Below are positions 14,659 to 24,694 of a DNA stretch of 64,000 bases, in pieces (within the stretch, counting starts at the first letter, position 1; every line of letters starts with the position of its first letter). The notes beneath the pieces were generated by a model, which saw only the letters and a program-made list of their open reading frames with translations, made no database searches and was not told the origin of the DNA. A program made the position numbers and the translations under genes. Source of the DNA: Gemmatimonas sp. (lineage in GTDB: Bacteria > Gemmatimonadota > Gemmatimonadetes > Gemmatimonadales > Gemmatimonadaceae); the NCBI RefSeq assembly GCF_031426495.1, contig NZ_JANPLK010000051.1:62001-126000 (forward strand), given 5' to 3'.

Positions 14659-15681
14659 ATGAAAGCGCTGGTGAAGCAAACGGCTGGTCGTGGACTGACG
14701 CTGACCGAGGTGCCTGAGCCTACGATCCGCGACGACGAGGTGCTCATTCGCGTGCGCAGCGCCGGCGTCTGCGGCACCGACGTGCACATCTACGAGTGGG
14801 ACGCCTGGGCTTCCGGACGCTGCAAGCCGCCGTTCATCTGCGGCCATGAGTTCGCCGGCGATGTCGTCGCCGTCGGCAGCTTTGTCGAGAGCGTGAAGGT
14901 CGGCGACCGCGTCACCGCCGAGGGACACATCGTCGACGAGCGCTCGCTGTTCAGCCGCACCGGCAACGCGCACGCCGACCCGTCCACCAAGATCATCGGC
15001 GTCGACCGTGACGGCTGCTTCGCCGAGTACATCGCGATGCCCGCTACCAACGTCTGGCACCTCGACGATTCGATCAGTTACGACATCGGCGGCATTCACG
15101 ACCCGATGGGCAACGCCTTCCACACCGCGCTTACCGCCAACATTCCGGGCGCGGTCGTGCTGATCACCGGGTGCGGTCCGATCGGCGCCTTCGCCGTTGG
15201 CATCTGCAAAGCCGCCGGTGCCGCGCGTATCATCGCCACCGACGTGAACCCCAAGCGTCTCGAGCTCGCCCGTACCATGGGCGCCCACGACGCCGTCCAT
15301 CCCGACGACGCCAAGGCGGCCGTCATGAAAGCGTCCGACGGCAACGGCGCCGACGTCGTGCTGGAAATGTCGGGCGTTCCCTCGGCCGTGCACCAAGCGT
15401 TCGCGCTCTGCCGCCCCGCCGGCCGCGTCAACATGCTCGGCATTCCGTCCAAGTCGATCGACATCGATTTCGCCACCGAGATCATTTTCAAGGGCCTCAC
15501 CATCTACGGCGTGGTCGGCCGGCGCATGTACGACACCTGGCACCAGATGTCGCGGTTCGTGGCCTCCGGCAACTTCGATCCGACCCCTGTGATCACGCAC
15601 CGCCTCCCGCTCGAAGCGGTTGATGACGCGATGCACCTGATCAAGTCCGGCGACGCCGGCAAGATCATCTTCCAGCTGTAG
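14659..15681 (+). CDS. tdh: L-threonine 3-dehydrogenase
   Basis: A 340-residue zinc-dependent medium-chain dehydrogenase that oxidises threonine to 2-amino-3-ketobutyrate with NAD+. Catalytic zinc ligands appear in AGVCGTDVHIYEWD (Cys) and FICGHEFAGDVV (His-Glu). The NAD site is VLITGCGPIGAFAVGICKAAG with Asp in ATDVNPKRLELA. The usual structural-zinc loop with four cysteines is not evident: the region after GDRVTAEGHIVDERSLF lacks them, having Thr-Gly-Asn-Ala-His instead. GGGAGTGAC precedes the ATG. It is followed 13 bp later by kbl, the next enzyme. Confidence 0.93.
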   Translation: MKALVKQTAGRGLTLTEVPEPTIRDDEVLIRVRSAGVCGTDVHIYEWDAWASGRCKPPFICGHEFAGDVVAVGSFVESVKVGDRVTAEGHIVDERSLFSRTGNAHADPSTKIIGVDRDGCFAEYIAMPATNVWHLDDSISYDIGGIHDPMGNAFHTALTANIPGAVVLITGCGPIGAFAVGICKAAGAARIIATDVNPKRLELARTMGAHDAVHPDDAKAAVMKASDGNGADVVLEMSGVPSAVHQAFALCRPAGRVNMLGIPSKSIDIDFATEIIFKGLTIYGVVGRRMYDTWHQMSRFVASGNFDPTPVITHRLPLEAVDDAMHLIKSGDAGKIIFQL

Positions 15682-15694
15682 ACCGGGCTTCCCC

Positions 15695-16891
15695 ATGTCA
15701 CTCAAGACTGAACTGCAGGCCGAGCTCGACGCGCTCAAGGCCGCCGGCACATACAAGCGTCTCAACTACCTCGAGTCGCCGCAGGGCGCCCGAGTGCGGA
15801 TGGAAGGACGCGGCGAAGTCATTGTCCTGTCGTCCAACAACTACCTCGGCCTCGCCAACGAACCGGCCGTGGTTCAGGCCGGCATTCACGCGCTCGAGCA
15901 GTACGGCGCTGGCACGGCCTCGGTCCGCTTCATCTGCGGCACCTTCACGCTGCATCGCGATCTCGAAACCGCGATCGCCCGGTTCGTGGGCGCCGAAGCC
16001 TCGCTCTCGTACGTGTCGGCCTGGAACGCCAACGAAGCGCTCACGCCCACGATCGCCCGCGAAGGGGACTTCGTCGTATCCGACGCGCTCAACCACGCCT
16101 CGATTATCGACTCGGTGCGTCTGGCCAAGTCGATCACCAAGTGCACGACGGCGGTCTACAAGCACAGCGACATGGACGACCTGCGTGAGAAGCTGCGCGG
16201 TGCGCATGGCGCCAAGCGCAAGATCATCTGGACCGACGGCGTGTTCTCGATGGAAGGCTCAATCGCCAAGCTCCCTGAAATTCTGCAGATCGCCCGCGAC
16301 CACGACGCCATCGTGGTCATGGACGACTCGCACGCCACCGGCGTGCTGGGAAAAACCGGACGCGGGACGGCCGAGCATTTCGGGGTGATGGGCGAGGTCG
16401 ACATTATTACCTCCACACTCGGCAAAGCACTCGGCGGCGCGGCCGGCGGATTCATTGCCGGCCCGGCGGCGCTCTGCGACATGATGACGCAGCGCTCGCG
16501 GCCGCAGCTGTTCTCCAATGCACTCCCGCCCACAGTGACCGCCAGTTCGCTGGCCGCCATTGAATACACGGAGGCACACCCCGAGCTGGTCACCAAGCTG
16601 CACGACAACGCGGCATACTTCCGCGCGGCAATTCAGGAGGCCGGATTCCAGCCGCTTCCGGGTGAGACGCCCATCATACCGATCATCGTGGGCGAGACGG
16701 CGCTGGCCATCAAGGTCAGCGAAATGCTGCTCGACCGCGGCGTGTTCGTGACCGGCTTCGGCTTCCCGGTGGTGCCCAAGGGGGAGGCGCGCGTGCGCTG
16801 TCAGGTGAGCGCGGCGCACAGCAAGGATGACCTCGACGCGGTTATTTCAGCCTTCAAGGAAGTGGGAAAGTTGGTCGGGCTGCTCCAGTAG
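15695..16891 (+). CDS. kbl: 2-amino-3-ketobutyrate CoA ligase (glycine C-acetyltransferase)
   Basis: A 398-residue PLP enzyme of the alpha-oxoamine synthase family that splits 2-amino-3-ketobutyrate with CoA into glycine and acetyl-CoA. Motifs: VLSSNNYLGLANEPAVV, GTASVRFICGTFTLHRDLE, VVMDDSHATGVLGKTGRGT (PLP contacts) and the lysine loop IITSTLGKALGGAAGG, where Lys forms the Schiff base. Length equals the family norm. Together with tdh it forms the two-step threonine degradation pathway, supplying glycine and acetyl units, and the 13-bp spacing supports co-transcription under the palindromic leader. Confidence 0.96.
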   Translation: MSLKTELQAELDALKAAGTYKRLNYLESPQGARVRMEGRGEVIVLSSNNYLGLANEPAVVQAGIHALEQYGAGTASVRFICGTFTLHRDLETAIARFVGAEASLSYVSAWNANEALTPTIAREGDFVVSDALNHASIIDSVRLAKSITKCTTAVYKHSDMDDLREKLRGAHGAKRKIIWTDGVFSMEGSIAKLPEILQIARDHDAIVVMDDSHATGVLGKTGRGTAEHFGVMGEVDIITSTLGKALGGAAGGFIAGPAALCDMMTQRSRPQLFSNALPPTVTASSLAAIEYTEAHPELVTKLHDNAAYFRAAIQEAGFQPLPGETPIIPIIVGETALAIKVSEMLLDRGVFVTGFGFPVVPKGEARVRCQVSAAHSKDDLDAVISAFKEVGKLVGLLQ

Positions 16892-16956
16892 TTCCCTCTG
16901 CGTGCGCTGCGCAGAGAAATGCCTTTTGGGATCGGATCACCTGAATCGGTACCATC

Positions 16957-17962
<1,006 letters not shown>

Positions 17963-17970
<8 letters not shown>

Positions 17971-18448
17971 ACCAACGGACCACGACGCGGAGCGTATCCT
18001 CGCGCTGTCGCCGCTCACCCTCGACCGGCTGGGCGACATCCGGCAGTTCCTGCGCGTGGCGCTGGAGGAGCTGGGGTGCGCCGGCGCGACGGATGCGATT
18101 GTGCTCGCGGTGGACGAAGTGTGCGCCAATCTTGTGGAGCACGCCGTGGACCACGAGACGGTCGGCATGGCTCCGGGTCCGACGCGCGTTTCCGTGCGGC
18201 GGAGCCAAGATGATGCCATCATTGTGGTGGAAGACCGTGGGCACCCGTTCGACCCCGCCGACGCCCCGGCTCCTGACCTCACCTCCGACTGGATCGACCG
18301 CCCGATCGGTGGTCTCGGCTGGTTTCTCGTGAAGCAGATGGTGGACGAAGTGCACTACGACTCGGCGTCCACCGAGCAGGGCATGCTGAACCGATTGACG
18401 CTTATCAAGCGCGGCGCCGCCAGCGCTTCCTCTTCAGGACCCGTCTGA
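17963..18448 (+). CDS. Anti-sigma-factor-type serine kinase (RsbW/SpoIIAB-like HATPase)
   Basis: A 161-residue GHKL ATPase domain without a histidine phosphotransfer domain. The N-box AVDEVCANLVEHAVDHE and G1 box IIVVEDRGHPFDP match anti-sigma kinases, and the G2 region is GLGWFLVKQMVDEVHYD. The family binds a sigma factor or another target and phosphorylates a STAS antagonist, whose gene follows 2 bp downstream. A 25-residue Ser/Ala tail ends it. The target is not encoded nearby, as no sigma factor gene is present; the patatins downstream are possible alternative outputs. Confidence 0.87.
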
Positions 18449-18450
18449 CC

Positions 18451-18804
18451 ATGCAGATATCGATCACGCAGCAGGACCATGTCACGATCGTGGCGGTAGC
18501 CGGAAGCATCGATGCACTGACGGCCGACACGCTGGTCACCGCCCTGCTCGACGAGGTCGGGGCCGGACGCACGCGACTGGTCGCCCACTTCGGCGCCGTG
18601 GAATACACGAGCAGCGCTGGACTCCGGGTGTTGTTGTCGACGCTCAAGGAAGCACGTCAGCGCGGCGGCGATCTGCGGATTTCCGATATCCGACCTAATG
18701 TGCGACAGGTGCTGGAGCTGAGCGGATTCACCAGCATCCTGAAGTGCTTCGCCGACGTGGACAGCGCGGTCGCGAGCTTCGCCAACATGGGCGGCAGCAA
18801 GTGA
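18451..18804 (+). CDS. STAS-domain anti-sigma factor antagonist
   Basis: A 117-residue single STAS domain of the RsbV/SpoIIAA type. The conserved phospho-acceptor region reads VEYTSSAGLRVLLSTLKEA, where one of the two serines corresponds to the regulatory Ser that the RsbW-like kinase phosphorylates. The N-terminal strand is VTIVAVAGSIDALTADTL. In such systems the unphosphorylated antagonist sequesters the kinase and frees its target. A PP2C-type phosphatase that could reset it is encoded at the operon end (20577-21785). The gene overlaps the first patatin start (AAGTGACAG, GTG inside the stop region). Confidence 0.9.
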   Translation: MQISITQQDHVTIVAVAGSIDALTADTLVTALLDEVGAGRTRLVAHFGAVEYTSSAGLRVLLSTLKEARQRGGDLRISDIRPNVRQVLELSGFTSILKCFADVDSAVASFANMGGSK

Positions 18805-19649
18805 CAGGAACCGGCATTGCGCTGGTGATCGGCTCCGGCGGCGTGAAATGCGCTGCGGCCATCGGCCTGCAGCGATGCCTCGCCCGTGAATCCATCGACA
18901 TCGACCTCGTGGTCGGTTGCAGCGGCGGGTCGATCTACGCGGCCGCGATCGCGCTGGGCAAGAACGCCGAGGAAGCGGCGGCGATGAGCACCGCCCTCTG
19001 GACGCGCGACGTGACCGCGCAGCCCGATCGCGCCGCGCTCATGCGCATGCTCTTCCCCAAGCTGCTGGGATTCACTGAACGGTTCGGCCTCAAGAAGGAC
19101 CATCTCGTGTGGGAGCGGTTGACCACGGCCTTTGGCGATCTCACCTTCGCCGACTGCAAGATCCCGCTCTACATCACCGCCACCGATTTCCGTACCGGTG
19201 AGCAAGTCACGATCAGCGAGGGGCGTATCGCCGACGCGGTGCGCGCGAGTATCGCGATTCCGTTCGCCTTCGCCCCGTGGGAAGTGAACGGCCGCCTCTG
19301 CATCGACGGCTTTCTCTCCGACCCGCTACCCGTGGGCGTGGCGATCCGCGAAGGCGCGCATGTGATCATCGCCATGGGCTTCGAGAGTCCGTATCAAGAG
19401 CGGGTCACGTCGGGCGGACGCTTTGCGTTTCAGCTCAGCAGCATCATGACGAACAACCTGCTCAAGGCGTCGTTCGCCTTTCACGGACTCGCCCACCATA
19501 GCGAAGTGATCGCCGTTATTCCGCAGTTCTCGCAGCGTATCCGCCTGTTCGACACGGGCAAGATTCCACTGCTGGTCGACGAAGGCGACGCGGCCATGCG
19601 CGAACAGCTGCCGTATCTGCGCCGACTGCTGAGCGCGATTCCCACATGA
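18801..19649 (+). CDS. Patatin-like phospholipase, copy 1
   Basis: A 282-residue cytoplasmic-looking patatin, started at the GTG at 18801 that overlaps the STAS stop. The oxyanion Gly-rich loop is LVIGSGGVKCAAAIGL, the nucleophile elbow LVVGCSGGSIYAAAI (Gly-Cys-Ser-Gly-Gly), and the catalytic Asp lies in CIDGFLSDPLPVGVA. These three elements define the family, which hydrolyses acyl esters of membrane lipids. There is no signal peptide or membrane segment. The operon setting suggests that lipid hydrolysis is an output, or a co-regulated response, of the partner switch. It is followed 10 bp later by a paralogue. Confidence 0.9.
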   Translation: MTGTGIALVIGSGGVKCAAAIGLQRCLARESIDIDLVVGCSGGSIYAAAIALGKNAEEAAAMSTALWTRDVTAQPDRAALMRMLFPKLLGFTERFGLKKDHLVWERLTTAFGDLTFADCKIPLYITATDFRTGEQVTISEGRIADAVRASIAIPFAFAPWEVNGRLCIDGFLSDPLPVGVAIREGAHVIIAMGFESPYQERVTSGGRFAFQLSSIMTNNLLKASFAFHGLAHHSEVIAVIPQFSQRIRLFDTGKIPLLVDEGDAAMREQLPYLRRLLSAIPT

Positions 19650-19659
19650 CGACCCGCTG

Positions 19660-20580
19660 ATGTCCATCCGACTCGGTTCCACCGGCGAACGTTCGCTGGG
19701 CGACTTCGGCGAACGCCGGGCGCGCATTGGCCTCGTGATCGGGTCCGGCGGCATCAAGTGCACGGCCGCGGTCGGCCTCCTCAAGGTGCTCGAGCGCGAG
19801 AAGATTCCGGTGGACGTGGCAGTAGGGTGCAGCGGCGGCGCGATCTACAGCGCGCTCTTTGCCCTCGGTGACAGCGCCGCCGACATCGAGCGGCAAACGC
19901 TGGTGCTTTGGAAGGATCTCTTCACCAAGCTGCACTATCGCTCGTTGCTTCGCGCCATCGCCCCGATGTTCATGGGATACCATGAACAGGTGGGCATGGT
20001 GGACGATCGGCAGGTGTGGAAGGTGCTCGAGTCGTTGTTCGGCGAGCGCACGTTTGCCGATACAAAGATCCCCCTGCTACAGTCGGCCACCGACTTTCGC
20101 ACCGGCGAGAAGGTGGTGCTTGATTCCGGGCGCATCACCGACGCGACCCGGGCCAGTGTCGCGATCCCGATGTTGCTGCGCGCCTGGGAAGTGAACGGCC
20201 GCTTGCTGGTGGACGGTGGCGCCTCGAACCCGTTGCCGATCGACGTCGCGATCCGCGAAGGCTGCGACATCATCCTGGCGATGGGCTTCGAAAGTCAGAT
20301 GAACGCCGAGGTGCGCTCGCTGGTGAACGCGCTGGGGCGGACGTCGACGATCGTGACCAATCACCTGCTCCGCGCCACCTTCGCCTTCTATAGTGTGGCG
20401 CATCACGCCGAAGTGCTGCCGATCATGCCCATGCTCGATCGCCACATCGGCCTCACCGAATGGAAGCACATCCCGTATCTCATCGAACAAGGCGAGCGCG
20501 CCGCTGAAGAACAGATGCCGTACCTGCGGCGCTTGCTGCAGGCCTCGATGGCCGGCCCGTTGCCAACGCCGGGCTTGTGA
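19660..20580 (+). CDS. Patatin-like phospholipase, copy 2
   Basis: A 306-residue paralogue of the preceding gene with the same layout: LVIGSGGIKCTAAVGLL, VAVGCSGGAIYSALFALG (Ser nucleophile) and LLVDGGASNPLPIDVAIREG (Asp). Compared with copy 1 it has about 20 extra N-terminal residues (Ser-Thr-Gly-Glu-Arg-Ser-Leu-Gly-Asp-Phe) and a different C-terminal tail (LQASMAGPLPTPGL). Conservation of both catalytic residues in both copies means neither is obviously dead. Its stop overlaps the GTG start of the next gene (GTGA). Two patatins inside a partner-switching operon are unusual. Confidence 0.9.
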   Translation: MSIRLGSTGERSLGDFGERRARIGLVIGSGGIKCTAAVGLLKVLEREKIPVDVAVGCSGGAIYSALFALGDSAADIERQTLVLWKDLFTKLHYRSLLRAIAPMFMGYHEQVGMVDDRQVWKVLESLFGERTFADTKIPLLQSATDFRTGEKVVLDSGRITDATRASVAIPMLLRAWEVNGRLLVDGGASNPLPIDVAIREGCDIILAMGFESQMNAEVRSLVNALGRTSTIVTNHLLRATFAFYSVAHHAEVLPIMPMLDRHIGLTEWKHIPYLIEQGERAAEEQMPYLRRLLQASMAGPLPTPGL

Positions 20581-21785
20581 CGAATCCGAGCAGCCAGTCG
20601 ATGACCGACGACCGGTCGGCCCCGGCACGCATCATGGTGGTCGACGACGTCGAGGTGAACCGCGATCTGCTATCGCGTCGCCTGCAGCGTATGGGCCATG
20701 TCGTGACGACCGCCAACGACGGCCAGGAAGCGCTCGATCTCACACGCGATCCGAGCTGGGATCTGATCATGCTCGACGTGATGATGCCGGTGCTCGATGG
20801 GATCGGCGCCCTCACGGCGCTCAAGGCCAGCGACGCCACGCGGCACATCCCGGTGATCATGATCTCGGCCAACACCGAACTCGAAACCGTCGTGAAGTGC
20901 ATCGAGCTCGGCGCCGAGGATTACCTGCCGAAGCCGTTCGACCCCGTGTTGCTGCGCGCCCGCGTGGGCGCCTCACTCGAGAAGAAGCGACTGCGTGATC
21001 GCGAGCAGGCCCGCTCGCGTCGCATGCAGAAGGATCTCGAAGTCGGCGCGCGCATTCAGCGCGACTTCTTGCCGGAGAGCTTGCCCACGGTGCCGGGCTA
21101 CGAGTTCGCGGCGCGATTCGAGCCCGCCCGTGAAGTGGGCGGTGATTTCTACGACGCGTTCCGGTTGCCCGACGGCGCGGTGGCGCTGGTGTTGGGCGAT
21201 GTCTGCGACAAAGGCGTGGGGGCGGCACTATTCATGGCGCTGTTCCGCTCGCTGATCCGCGCTGTCAGCGCGTCGCAGGTCGGCTCGCACACGGTCGAGA
21301 TGCTGGAGTCGCGCGTGCTGCATGCGGTGACGGTCACGAACGACTACATCGCCAACACCCACGGTCGCGCCAACATGTTCGCGACGCTGTTCGTGGGCGC
21401 GCTCGATCCGGCCACCGGCACGATCGCGTACGTGAACGGCGGCCACGAGCCACCGCGCGTGGTGCGCGCCAACGGCAGCGTTCGCACGATGCTGCCGCCA
21501 ACCGGCCCGGCGGTCGGGATGCTGCCGGAGATTCCGTTCATCGCGCGCACAATCATCCTGGAGCCCGGCGAGACATTGCTGGTGCTCACCGACGGCATTA
21601 CCGAGTCCCGCGCGCCCAACGGCATGCTGTTCGGTGACGACGCCACCGACGCGCTGCTCACCGCGCCGGCCGATAGCGCTGACAGACTGTTGGACCGCGT
21701 ACTCGACGCCGTGCATGTACACGCCGCAGGGGACCCGGCGGCAGATGACGTGACGTTGTTGGCAGTACGGCGAAGTACGGGGTAG
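20577..21785 (+). CDS. Response regulator with SpoIIE-type PP2C phosphatase output
   Basis: A 402-residue protein starting at GTG. Residues about 18-140 are a receiver domain (RIMVVDDVEVNRDLLSRRL, phospho-Asp in WDLIMLDVMMPVLDG, Lys in YLPKPFDP). A coiled linker (KRLRDREQARSRRMQ) leads to a SpoIIE/RsbU phosphatase domain: FEPAREVGGDFYDAF, LVLGDVCDKGVGAALFMAL and DPAADDVTLLAVR, with metal-binding Asp residues. It most likely dephosphorylates the STAS protein encoded upstream when its receiver is phosphorylated, linking the histidine kinase to the partner switch. A hairpin at 21793-21830 ends the operon. Confidence 0.93.
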   Translation: MTNPSSQSMTDDRSAPARIMVVDDVEVNRDLLSRRLQRMGHVVTTANDGQEALDLTRDPSWDLIMLDVMMPVLDGIGALTALKASDATRHIPVIMISANTELETVVKCIELGAEDYLPKPFDPVLLRARVGASLEKKRLRDREQARSRRMQKDLEVGARIQRDFLPESLPTVPGYEFAARFEPAREVGGDFYDAFRLPDGAVALVLGDVCDKGVGAALFMALFRSLIRAVSASQVGSHTVEMLESRVLHAVTVTNDYIANTHGRANMFATLFVGALDPATGTIAYVNGGHEPPRVVRANGSVRTMLPPTGPAVGMLPEIPFIARTIILEPGETLLVLTDGITESRAPNGMLFGDDATDALLTAPADSADRLLDRVLDAVHVHAAGDPAADDVTLLAVRRSTG

Positions 21786-21834
21786 GGGGTACGGGGTCGG
21801 GAGTACCCCATACTCCGTACTCCCGACCCCTTAC
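21781..21834. repeat. Heptamer-based hairpin element (GGGGTCGGGAGTA type), terminator-like
   Basis: GGGGTCGGGAGTA (21793-21805) and TACTCCCGACCCC (21818-21830) form a perfect 13-bp stem with a 12-base loop. The sequence reads as 7-bp words (GTAGGGG, GTACGGG, GTCGGGA, then CCCCATA, CTCCGTA, CTCCCGA, CCCCTTA). It overlaps the stop codons of two convergent genes. A relative at 51171-51256 shares GTACGGGGTCGGGAGTA. Confidence 0.8.
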
Positions 21835-22403
21835 TTCGCCTTTATGAATCTGAGCTGCCACTCCACCGCCTTGCTGATCCCCACCCGCGGGCCCACCACC
21901 ACACGATCGTCCGGGACCGGCGCGCCCGCGTGAATCGTCAGCGCTGACCCTCCCGTGAGGACCGCACCATCGAGCGTGCGATCGATGCCGAGGGCGGCAC
22001 AGAGCTTGGCGGGGCCGTCGCACAACTGCGCGTCGCGGCGCGCCTTGGGTCGTCGGGCCCGCATGCGCTCGATCCCCTCGAGCGGCTCGAGGGCGCGAAT
22101 GAGTACGGCGCTGCCGTAGCCCTCTTCGCGCGTCACGGCATTCACGCACCAATGCATGCCGTACACGAAGTACACGTACGCGACCCCGGGTGGGCCGAAC
22201 ATGTGCCAGGTGCGAGCGGTCCGGCCCACGGCCGAATGCGAAGCCGGATCGTGAGGTCCGAGGTATGCCTCGGTCTCCACGATCCGGCCACTGACAGCTC
22301 CCAGTTCATCCTCGTGCCGTAGCACGGCGCCGAGGAGTTCGCGGGCCACCACTGCCGGATCCCGGTCGTAAAACCCGGCCGGCAGTGGGGCGCCGAACAT
22401 CAC
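21831..22403 (-). CDS. DNA-3-methyladenine glycosylase (AAG/MPG family)
   Basis: A 190-residue monofunctional glycosylase of the AAG family, which excises alkylated purines. Signatures are ARELLGAVLRHEDELGAVSG, IVETEAYLGPHDPASHS (catalytic Glu of the Glu-Thr-Glu-Ala-Tyr block), GPPGVAYVYFVYGMHWCVNAV (Tyr intercalation region) and LCDGPAKLCAALGI. Length and order match bacterial members. It is the last gene of a minus-strand group after the acyl-CoA synthetase and NYN gene, 11 bp after the NYN stop, and is convergent with the SpoIIE gene over a hairpin. Confidence 0.94.
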   Translation of the reverse strand: MMFGAPLPAGFYDRDPAVVARELLGAVLRHEDELGAVSGRIVETEAYLGPHDPASHSAVGRTARTWHMFGPPGVAYVYFVYGMHWCVNAVTREEGYGSAVLIRALEPLEGIERMRARRPKARRDAQLCDGPAKLCAALGIDRTLDGAVLTGGSALTIHAGAPVPDDRVVVGPRVGISKAVEWQLRFIKAK

Positions 22404-22414
22404 CTTCGCTCTGC

Positions 22415-24691
22415 TTACCGCTTCTTCGCGGCCTTCTTGGCCGGAGCCTTGGCCGCCGCCTTCTTGGCGGCAGGGGCCGGAGCCTTGGCCGCTGGCTTGG
22501 CGGCCTTGGCCGGGGCCTTGGCGGCCTTGGGCGCTGGCTTCGCCGGTGCAGTCGATGCCTTGGCCGGAGCCTTGGCCACCGTCTTCTTGGCGGCAGGCGC
22601 CGGCGTCTTCACCGGAGCGGCCTTGGCCGGAGCCGCCTTCACCGGCGTCTCCTTTCTGGCGGCCGGCTTGCCACCACGACCACGAGCCGGAGCGGCTGGT
22701 GCGTCGACCACCACCGGAGCGGTCGGCACGACCACGGGTGCGACCGGAGCCGCCGCCGGAGCAGGCGCGGCCGCCGTCGTGCCGTTCGTGGCCGGAGCAA
22801 CCGCTCCGACCGGACGGGCACCAACGACGCCGAACATGAGCAGGTCGGCCGGCGGACCGGCCGGGGCACGCCCACGCGATCCACCGCGCGGAGCGACACC
22901 ACGGGCACCCATACCACGCGGCGCCTGCGGCAGCAGCGCCGCGGCCGCCTTCAACTCGGCCTTCTGCGCGTCGTCCACCGTCTTGAGCTGCTCCACGATC
23001 GACGCGGCATCGGCGGCCCGAGCGACTTCGAAGTCGTTTCCACGACGACGGAGGTCGATCATGTTCGCGTCATGCGCGTCCTGCAGGATCCGCTCGAACA
23101 TGCGCGAGCTCAACGACTCGCTGTCGCGGCCCAGGAGTTCGAACGCCTTCGTGCGCGCCTCGCTGGCGCTCGTGGAATCGTCGCCCTGCACCAGCGCTTC
23201 GACCGCACGTCGCACGAGGTCGAACGCCTCGCTGCGCGTGAGCCGCTCACCGCTGCTGCCGATGTGACCTGCCACCGCTGAACCGAAGGTCGGGGTGGCT
23301 GCGGCCGGCGCCTTGACGAACGTCGGCTCGACGAGCTTCGACTCGACGAACACCGGCTCGACGAGCTTCGACTCGACGAACACCGGCTCGAGCAACGTCG
23401 GAGCCACCGCGCCATCGGCCTGCGCCGCGGCGTCGGCGTCAACACGCGGCTCGCGCCCTTCACGATCGCGGAACCGATCGCGGCCACGGCCACGACGGTT
23501 GCGACCACGACGCGCTTCCCGCTCACCTTCGCCGGCGGCATCATCCGACGCCTCGACACCCGGCTCACCGGTCGCATCGGCGTCTGCCGGCACGTCAACG
23601 GCTGCCATGTCGAGCAGTGGCGCGAAGCCGACCTGCTCCGCCGCGTCCATCGCATCGTCGGCGGCATCATGCTCGTCGTCGGCGGCATCCTGCGCCGCGT
23701 CGCGCACTTCGCCGTCGACCGGGGTGCGGTCGAAACGATCGCGGCCACGGCCACGGCGGCCACGACGGCCACGACGTTCGTCGCGCTCACGATCGCTTTC
23801 ATCACGACGCGGTTCGGCGGGCGCCGCGGCGCTCGCGCTCGACGCCGGAGCGATGCTGCCATCGGGCGTGTCGATTTCAAGCTGGCCGCTGTCGAGCTTC
23901 GTGACCTTGAGCAGCCCCTTGTGGGCCGCGTCCTGTACAAAGCGCGAGAACTTAGGCATGCCGAGGTTCTTCTCGTCGAACGACGAGTCGATTTCCTGCA
24001 TGACCTGCTTGAGACGGTCGCTGCGCATCACGTCGCCGTTGCGCTTCATGCGATTCACCGACTCGGTCACCAGCTCCCACGGATCCCAGCGGGTCGACTC
24101 GTCGTCGCCCGTCTTGGTGAGGCCGGCGAGCGCATTGTACGAGTAGTACTCGTCGCAGTTCATCACGAGCAGGTCGCTCGACGACTCACGGATACCGACG
24201 CCGATCACGTACTTGCCGTATTCCTTGAGCTTGATGACCATGCTCGAGAAATCGGAGTCACCGGAGAGCAGCACGAAGGTGCCGATCTCGGGGCGCGTGA
24301 AGACGAGCTCCATGGCGTCGATGGCGAGCCGGATGTCGGTCGCGTTTTTCTTCGACGAACCGTAGGCCGGCGCGAAGATCAGGTCGATCGACGATTCGGT
24401 AAGCGGCACGATGTACTGCGGGTAGCGACGCCAGTCGGCGTAGGCGCGGCGCACCGCGACCTTACCCTTGACGATGTCCGACGAGAGGAGGTTGTTGAGC
24501 TCTCCCTGCAGGTCGGAGCGGATGCCCATCGTGACGTTGTCAAAATCGATGAGCAGCGCGGCGTTCGGTGCGTGGGCCGGCGGTGCGGCATTCGGCGACG
24601 TCATCGGAGTGACGGCCTGCGGTCCACGATGGAACGGCGCGATGGTACGGGACGGTGCCGCACTGCGGGACCGGGTGTCATGTCGACTCAT
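22415..24691 (-). CDS. NYN-domain protein with OST-HTH/LOTUS segments and histone-like tail
   Basis: A 758-residue protein. Residues about 45-190 are a NYN/PIN-like (LabA/DUF88) domain with acidic positions in LLIDFDNV, ATDIRLAIDAMELV and FVLLSGDSDFSSMV, so a metal-dependent RNase is likely. Residues about 200-275 (VMRSDRLKQVMQEIDSSF, FSRFVQDAAHKGLLKV) resemble an OST-HTH/LOTUS RNA-binding domain, and a second similar segment lies near residues 490-560. Between them is a long Arg/Asp/Glu-rich disordered region with a tandem repeat (Leu-Val-Glu-Pro-Val-Phe-Val-Glu-Ser-Lys). The C-terminal 120 residues are Ala/Lys/Pro-rich like histone H1, suggesting nucleic-acid binding. The gene follows the acyl-CoA synthetase by 3 bp. 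Confidence 0.82.
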   Translation of the reverse strand: MSRHDTRSRSAAPSRTIAPFHRGPQAVTPMTSPNAAPPAHAPNAALLIDFDNVTMGIRSDLQGELNNLLSSDIVKGKVAVRRAYADWRRYPQYIVPLTESSIDLIFAPAYGSSKKNATDIRLAIDAMELVFTRPEIGTFVLLSGDSDFSSMVIKLKEYGKYVIGVGIRESSSDLLVMNCDEYYSYNALAGLTKTGDDESTRWDPWELVTESVNRMKRNGDVMRSDRLKQVMQEIDSSFDEKNLGMPKFSRFVQDAAHKGLLKVTKLDSGQLEIDTPDGSIAPASSASAAAPAEPRRDESDRERDERRGRRGRRGRGRDRFDRTPVDGEVRDAAQDAADDEHDAADDAMDAAEQVGFAPLLDMAAVDVPADADATGEPGVEASDDAAGEGEREARRGRNRRGRGRDRFRDREGREPRVDADAAAQADGAVAPTLLEPVFVESKLVEPVFVESKLVEPTFVKAPAAATPTFGSAVAGHIGSSGERLTRSEAFDLVRRAVEALVQGDDSTSASEARTKAFELLGRDSESLSSRMFERILQDAHDANMIDLRRRGNDFEVARAADAASIVEQLKTVDDAQKAELKAAAALLPQAPRGMGARGVAPRGGSRGRAPAGPPADLLMFGVVGARPVGAVAPATNGTTAAAPAPAAAPVAPVVVPTAPVVVDAPAAPARGRGGKPAARKETPVKAAPAKAAPVKTPAPAAKKTVAKAPAKASTAPAKPAPKAAKAPAKAAKPAAKAPAPAAKKAAAKAPAKKAAKKR

Positions 24692-24694
24692 GTA

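Noticed and set aside
18801..20580. The two patatin genes as one frameshifted gene
   Set aside because: Each has its own complete set of catalytic motifs and its own start, and they are similar to each other rather than consecutive halves.
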